A DNA stretch of 64,000 nucleotides, from the NCBI RefSeq assembly GCF_008831285.2, contig NC_045141.1:3613224-3677223 (forward strand). Reading direction: 5' to 3'. This DNA is from Nymphaea colorata. Lineage: Eukaryota > Streptophyta > Magnoliopsida > Nymphaeales > Nymphaeaceae. The notes beneath the pieces were generated by a model, which was given only the letters and a program-made list of their open reading frames with translations, searched no databases and was not told where the DNA came from. A program made the translations under genes and the position numbers. Of this stretch, positions 58,653 to 64,000 are shown in pieces; the first letter of the stretch is position 1, and each line of letters begins with the position of its first letter.

Positions 58653-61600
58653 ATCTCCCCCTCATTACCGACTCTCTACTTATGATTCTCAACATTCTTC
58701 GAAGTTTTACGAATGTCTGTACTGGTAAGCCATTGGTAAAGATGTCAGCGACTTGATCTTCTGAAGCAATTGGCTGCAACTGAATCTCTCCTTTGAGTAC
58801 CTTCTCTCTAATAAAGTGATGCTCCACCTCTATATGTTTCGTTCGAGCATGGAAGATAGGATTCTCTGCAAGTCTGACTGCACTTTGATTATCGCAGTAG
58901 AGTCTTACTGCATAATCCACGTCTTGTTTAATGTCTTTCAGCAGTCGCATCAACCACACACATTCTTGTGCTGCTTGAGATGCTGCTCTATACTCTGCTT
59001 CGGTTGTAGATAGTGAAACTGTTGGCTGTCTTTTACTACACCATGAAATCGCACCACTTCCAAGACTGAATGTATATCCAGTGGTTGATCTTCGTGTTGA
59101 TAAGTCTCCTGCATAGTCCGCATCACAATGACCAACAACTTGACAAGTTGTCCCTCTTTCATAAAGTATACCAAAGTCAAGAGTTCCTTTGATATACCTT
59201 AATATTCTTTTTACTGCTTCTAGATGTGTCTTCCTTGAAGTTTGCATAAACCTGCTTACAACACCAACTGCATAGGCAATGTCTGGTCTTGATAATGTTA
59301 AGTAGATTAGGCTTCCAACCAGTTGTCGATACATAGTAACATCGTCCACCCTGTCTCCTTCATCAACTCTAAGTTTTGCATTTATCTCAATTGGTGTTGA
59401 GATAGGTTTGCAACTGAGCATACCATACTTACGTAGTAAGTCATGAGCATACTTCTTTTGACTTAAAAATAGTCCTTTAGATTCATAATCAATTTCCAAT
59501 CCAAGGAAGTGTCGCAACTCTCCCAGCTCTTTCATTTCAAATCTCACCGTGAGATGTTCACGAATGAGATTAATTTCTTCATTGTCATCTCTAGTGATAA
59601 TTAAATCATCAACATAAATTAACAAGATAGTAAGTTTCGTACCTCTTGTCTTGATGAAGAGACTTGAATCTGCTGAAGAGACTTGAAATCCACTAAACAC
59701 CAAAAATTCAGCTATTTTCCCATACCATGCTCTTGGTGCTTGTTTCAGTCCATAGAGTGCTTTTCTTAACTTGCAGACGTAGTCTGGCTTGTTTGGAGAT
59801 TTGAATCCTTCAGGTTGCTCCATATAGATTTCATGGTCGCGATCTCCATATAAGAATGCATTTTTCACATCAATTTGCCATAGCTTCCAGGATTTGCTTG
59901 CAGCAATGGCTATCAGAACACGTACGGATGTGATTTTCGCAACAGGACTAAAAGTTTCTTCAAAATCAATATTATACTGCTGAGAAAATCCTCTCGCGAC
60001 TAGTCGAGCCTTATATCTATCAACTGAGCCATCTGTCTTTCTTTTTATTTTGTAAACCCATTTACAAGTAATGGGCTCTACTCCTGCAGGCTTTGGTACG
60101 AGCTCCCAGGTTTCGTTATGCTCCAATGCCTTTATTTCATCTTTCATTGCTGATTGCCACTTTTCAACATCTTTTGCTTCTTCAAAAGAAGCTGGCTCGA
60201 TCTCCCCCATGATGGCACAGTCTGCATCTACATACTTGGGATTTGGTTTTGGTATTCTTGTTGATCTTCATAGTGTCATGGGTGTTTTTTCTGGCTCTTC
60301 AAATTGTGATGGTCTTTCTTCTTCTGCACTTCTTCGTTGGACTGGACTGACTCCAGTTCTCCATGGATCTGCACGTTCTTCTCGTCTTGGACTATGTTCA
60401 GGCATCTGAACTGGCTTCTCTAGTTGTCTTACTTCTATGTCTTCAGACTGAGGCTCTCCTTGATTCATCTCAAACTGTATTTTGTTTTGAATGTCTCTTT
60501 CAAGAACTGGAGAGTCTGGAAGCGTCTTCTTCTCTTCTGACCACCACGATGATGCTTCATCGAAGATGACGTCGCGAGAAACATAAACTTGTCCTGTGCT
60601 AGGATTAGCACATCTCCATCCTTTCCGATATGGGTCATATCCGACAAAGACACACCTCTGTGCCTTTTTGTCGAACTTAGTCTTGTGCTGCTCAGATATA
60701 AAAACATAACAAACACAACCAAATACTCGAAAATAACTCACAGATGACTTCTTTTTATAAAGCATTTCATATGGAGACTTGAAATTAAATCTTGGCATTG
60801 GTAGTCGATTAATTACGTGTACAGCAGTGCTGACACACTCGGCCCAAAATCTTGGTGGCATGTTCTTTGCATGCATCATGCTTCGACACGTTTCTGCTAT
60901 GTGGCGGTTCTTCCGTTCTGCCACTCCATTTTGTTGAGGCGTATAGGCGCATGTAAATTGCCTACGAATACCATGTTGCTTCATGTATGCCATGAACATG
61001 TCTGATGTATATTCGCCACCATTATCGGTTCGTAGGCACTGAATTCTATGCCCAAGTTCATTTTTCACCATCTGGTGAAACTCCTTAAATTTTTCAAGTG
61101 CTTCAGACTTTTCTTTCATAAAATAGACCCAAGTATACCTTGAAAAGTCATCAATAAAAGTGATAAAATACCACTTACCTCCAACTGATGGGTCTGGTAC
61201 TTTGCCGAATACGTCTGAATGCACAAGCTCGAATGGCGCTTTAGCTCTATATTTTGATTCTTTGTATGGCCTCCTGGGCATACTTTATCTGTTCGTACCT
61301 CAAGCTTGGGCAGACCAATCAACTGCCCCTTATTAGACATCTCCCGAAGTTTGTTGTATCCAACATGAGCAAGTCTCTCATGCCAGATATCTGCAGTGTC
61401 ATGCTTCTTTGCTTTGTCAATATATGCTGTTTCTGCTGACAATACATATATTGACTCAACTTTTCTTCCTTCAAACACGGGAGTTCCTTGAACATCTTCG
61501 TCTTTATAAACTTTCACATCATTTGGACCGAACAAAACATAGTGCCCTAAAGCTGTTAGTTGTGGCACAGACAACAAATTTTTTGTCATTCCTAGAACAT

Positions 61601-62792
61601 GGTAAACGTTCCGTAAAATCCGGTCTTTACCGAAGTTGGCTACAACCTCTGCTTCTCCAATATGTGCCACCGGGAGCTTTGTGTTGTTAGCAGTAACAAC
61701 AACTCGATTTCCATCATATTCTTTCATACTTACAAACTTGCTCTCATCACCAGTCATATGATTTGAGCATTCAGAATCAATTATCCAATCAGTTTGATAA
61801 TTGATCTTCTCTTCTTTTTCTTTTACGGGTTTTGTATGAGCGGAATTGCATCTTTCTTGTGTAATATCCTCTTTAACCTCCATTGAGTACAGAAATGATT
61901 TTTTCTGTACAACTTCATTAGCTCCTCCATTTTGCTTACTTGTCATGACTGCATTTCCTTCATTTATTCTGACTCTGCAGTCACGAGCAATATGACCCAA
62001 TTTCCCACATCTAAAACATTTCACTTTTGGTCTCCACTGCTGTGTAGTTTCTCTTGTTTTCTTTTCTATATTTTTCTCTTTCTTTTCAGCAATATTCCTA
62101 CTTGGAGACCGAATGACTGGCTTAGCTGGCCATCGTGATCTCTGACCCTTACTAAATAAAGCTTCCTCATTATTTCCTTTGAGAGAAAGCCCGACCATTT
62201 GCTTCGCTAATGTTTCTTGATTGATCAAGAGATTTTCTAACTCCAACAAAGTTGGTTGAACTGGCCAGCCTTGAACACCAATTATAAAACTACCAAATTC
62301 TGGACGAAGTCCGCGAATAAGTATTCTCCGCATACGGGCCTCACTAATTTTAGACTCAGGGTCGATTTGAGATATCTCTCTACAAATATTTTTAACCTTC
62401 ATAAAATATTCTGCTATCGACATGCTTCCCTGAGTTAATGTAGCTAGATCATTTTCTAATAATTGTAGGCGGGCATCATTAGCTCGAGAAAATAGGGTTG
62501 CAAAAGCATCCCATGCTTCTTTAGGAGTCGTAGCATCTCGTATATGCTCTAATAAATTTTTCTCGATTGATACCTTAATTGCAAATAAAGCTTTTCCTGC
62601 TTTGATCATCCATTTCTTCTTCGCTTCCTCGTCGACAGGAATATTAGTGTCTGATCCCAATACAATCTCCCATAATTCTTGTCCTAGAAAATACGACTCC
62701 GTACAGGATTTCCAATAGCCATAATTACTATTGTTAAGTTTCTCAATATTGTTTAATGCAACCGCTAATGCCGCTATAACTTCAGGATATAT
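58648..62792 (-). pseudogene. Copia gag-pol, nearly full length but broken
   Basis: Gag with a CCHC knuckle (CFRCGKLGHIARDC, about 62020-61975); protease with WIIDSECSNHMTGD, where Glu (codon 61772-61770) replaces the Gly of the D-S-G active-site motif; GAG-pre-integrase, then integrase (HSDVFG, FIDDFSRYTWV, RTDNGGEY, GVAERKNR), RT ([28 protein letters not shown] intact), RNase H ([20 protein letters not shown]). Lesions: the frame near 62792 opens after TAG with no ATG before Gag; a small deletion at about 61264-61283 shifts the frame and removes the second Cys of the HHCC finger; a TGA at 60270-60268 stops the frame before RT. The frame ends with TAG at 58650-58648, three bases inside the 3' LTR, after reading through the polypurine tract. 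Confidence 0.95.
58653..58663 (-). other. Polypurine tract of the young Copia
   Basis: Minus strand GAGGGGGAGAT directly upstream of TG-TGTAGAG at the 3' LTR start; it primes plus-strand DNA synthesis in this family. Confidence 0.85.
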
Positions 62793-62826
62793 CTATTCCA
62801 ATAAATCGGCCCTCGGACAGAACCTC

Positions 62827-62838
62827 GCTCTGATACCA
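62827..62838 (-). other. Primer binding site, initiator Met tRNA type
   Basis: Minus strand TGGTATCAGAGC, two bases inside the 5' LTR end, complementary to the 3' end of plant initiator methionine tRNA as usual for plant Copia. Confidence 0.95.
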
Positions 62839-62840
62839 CT

Positions 62841-63367
62841 TGTTGGATAACGTAATGCGGGCCCTAAATATAACTCAGCTACAAACTCGAATTTATACGG
62901 AGAAAATCCAGCAGAGTCTCGACGTCCAAACTAATACTCAATAAATATTACAAAAGAGGGCTTAAGAAAACTCACCTCGGCTCACGCAGTGAGCTAACAC
63001 ACCCAACGCCCTTGAAGCTTCAACACTCAAGTTCACGAAGTGAACACACTAGCACTCACCAGCTCACAAAGTGAGCACACACTAAAACTCAACCCAACTC
63101 ACAACGCTCAACCCAACTCACAATTTTTCACACACTCTCACCATGGCCCAACGTCCCTATTTATAGGGAGAGAAAGTCGGTGGATGAAGCTTCCACCGAC
63201 TTCCACATTTACTTTTCTTTATTTTATTTAATTATTATTTTTCTTCTTTAATCATTACATAACCACCGACTTAAAATTGAGACTCTCACCGACTTTACAA
63301 ATGAAGAGGCTACAAGCCTCTTGAGTCATCTCGACTCTTCCAAGAGAGTCGGTGATGACTCTCTACA
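62841..63367 (-). repeat. 5' LTR of the young Copia, 527 bp
   Basis: Same length as the 3' LTR with two substitutions. U3 is the right part (63166-63367), TATA at 63165-63158, and R/U5 lies leftward with three short hairpins (see findings). Confidence 0.97.
63158..63353 (-). promoter_or_regulatory. Copia LTR promoter: TATA box plus five ACCGAC (DRE/CRT-type) cores
   Basis: Minus-strand TATAAATA at 63165-63158 in CCCTATAAATAGGG. Within 190 bp upstream, ACCGAC or its complement occurs at 63176-63181, 63195-63200, 63265-63270, 63288-63293 and 63348-63353. Four of the five continue as ACCGACTT, fitting the RCCGACNT site bound by plant CBF/DREB1 factors. The first two form a palindrome, GTCGGTGGA..TCCACCGAC. 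The 3' LTR has the same five sites (58461-58638). Stress induction is inferred, not shown. Confidence 0.6.
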
Positions 63368-63372
63368 GAAGA

Positions 63373-63650
63373 TGCACAGAGGAAGAGCTCGAACATCATT
63401 GCGAGGTCGGTACCCCTGCCATGGCAGATTAAATTGATCGATCATCAGCAGAGCTGAGAGAAAGCTTACAGTGAATCGATAAAAGGAGAGAGCCAGATCG
63501 GTTGGTTTTGTCCCTCTCTGAACTCATCCGAAGAAAGGAATGTCTTCAGTTCCTTCTCTGGTCCATCTCTGGGGAAAAATGGAGATGAGAGAACACCGTG
63601 GCCGGTGGGGCCAGGAGGGAGAGCAGAGATGAGAGGAAGCCACTCAAGAA
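63373..63650. other. Right flank of the Copia insertion
   Basis: GAAGATG on the left continues here as CACAGAGGAAG. Mixed sequence, purine-rich from 63470. No exon or domain recognised. Confidence 0.4.
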
Positions 63651-63983
63651 GGGAGCGTTTGAGTGTGGGAAAAAAAATTGGAGAGAAAGCTAACAGCAGA
63701 ATACCGTCACTGAGAAAGGGAGCGTTGAGTGTGGGAAAAAAATTTGGAGAGGAAGCTAGCAGGAGAATACCGTCACTGAGGAAGGGAGCGTCTGAGAGTG
63801 GGAAAAAAAGATTGGAGAGAAAGCTAACAGCAGAATACCGTCACTGAGAAAGGGAGCGTTGAGTGTGGGAAAAAAATTTGGAGAGGAAGCTAACAGGAGA
63901 ATACCGTCACTGAGGAAGGGAGCGTCTGAGAGTGGGAAAAAAATTTGGAGAGGAAGCTAACAGGAGAATACCGCCGCCTTTGG
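63651..63983. repeat. Tandem array, five units of 66-68 bp in an alternating A-B pattern
   Basis: Units start with GGGAGCG at 63651, 63718, 63784, 63852 and 63918. A-type units have GATTGGAGAGAAAGC or AATTGGAGAGAAAGC and CAGCAGAATACCG; B-type units have TTTGGAGAGGAAGC and CAGGAGAATACCG. The order A-B-A-B plus a mixed fifth unit suggests a duplicated 133-bp dimer. Because 67-bp units break the frame, it is unlikely to be coding. The array may continue past the window. Confidence 0.93.
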
Positions 63984-64000
63984 GGAAGGGAGAGAGAGCA

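Larger units (their letters stand above)
58126..63367 (-). mobile_element. Structurally complete young Copia (Ty1) element, 5242 bp
   Basis: 5-bp target duplication GAAGA at 58121-58125 and 63368-63372. Two 527-bp LTRs differ at two positions only (0.4%), so insertion was recent. Orientation is minus: the 5' LTR is 62841-63367 with the PBS just inside, and the 3' LTR is 58126-58652 preceded by a polypurine tract. Domain order gag, protease, integrase, RT, RNase H is Copia. The coding region carries several independent lesions, so this copy is probably mobilised in trans, if at all. Confidence 0.97.

Noticed and set aside
62640-62660. Start of Copia Gag at MGSDTN
   Set aside because: The codon there is TTG, and homologous Gag sequence (NYGYWKSC, LGQELWEIV) continues upstream in frame; no ATG precedes it.

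Overview
This window looks like a flowering-plant nuclear chromosome segment. It has AT-rich DNA, genes split by GT..AG introns, and abundant Copia, Gypsy, LINE, CACTA and MITE sequence. The species cannot be named from the sequence alone. Only two host genes can be supported. The rest is mostly transposon debris of very different ages.

Layout. (1) 1-8128, minus strand: the 5' two-thirds of a plastid-type casein kinase 2 alpha gene, four exons, running off the left edge. Its 4.8-kb third intron holds Copia remnants and three MITE-like insertions, two of them with perfect 8-bp target duplications. A 23-codon upstream ORF ends on the A of the main ATG. (2) 8.2-12 kb: mostly unassigned, with one remnant of a plant mobile domain (PMD/MAIN-like). 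(3) 12-22 kb, minus strand: a decayed Tat-type Gypsy element with long LTR-like DNA, a 70-bp minisatellite, a polypurine tract and a broken pol. (4) 23-29 kb, plus strand: a decayed plant L1-type LINE. (5) 30-41.7 kb, plus strand: an old gag-only LTR element whose LTRs (about 4.7 kb) exceed its internal region, so LARD-like. (6) 44.6-46.3 kb, minus strand: a CACTA transposase remnant. (7) 47.9-48.2 kb: a hAT-like MITE with GC-rich ends. (8) 49022-54343, plus strand: a complete seven-exon formamidase gene (451 aa) with a Tourist-like MITE in intron 3. (9) 55-57 kb: AT-rich repeats with a (TA)68 tract. (10) 58126-63367, minus strand: a structurally complete, very young Copia element (two differences between its 527-bp LTRs) that is nonetheless coding-defective. 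(11) 63.65-64 kb: a 66-68 bp tandem array.

The two host genes are not functionally linked. CK2 alpha would phosphorylate proteins, probably in plastids. Formamidase would hydrolyse formamide or related short amides to ammonia.

Most worth following up: the young Copia LTR carries five ACCGAC cores (DRE/CRT type) just upstream of its TATA box; the uORF/start overlap in CK2 alpha; the gag-only long-LTR element; a family of palindrome-filled MITEs; and many 20-60 bp tandem duplications scattered through the window. I found no convincing wholly new gene system.
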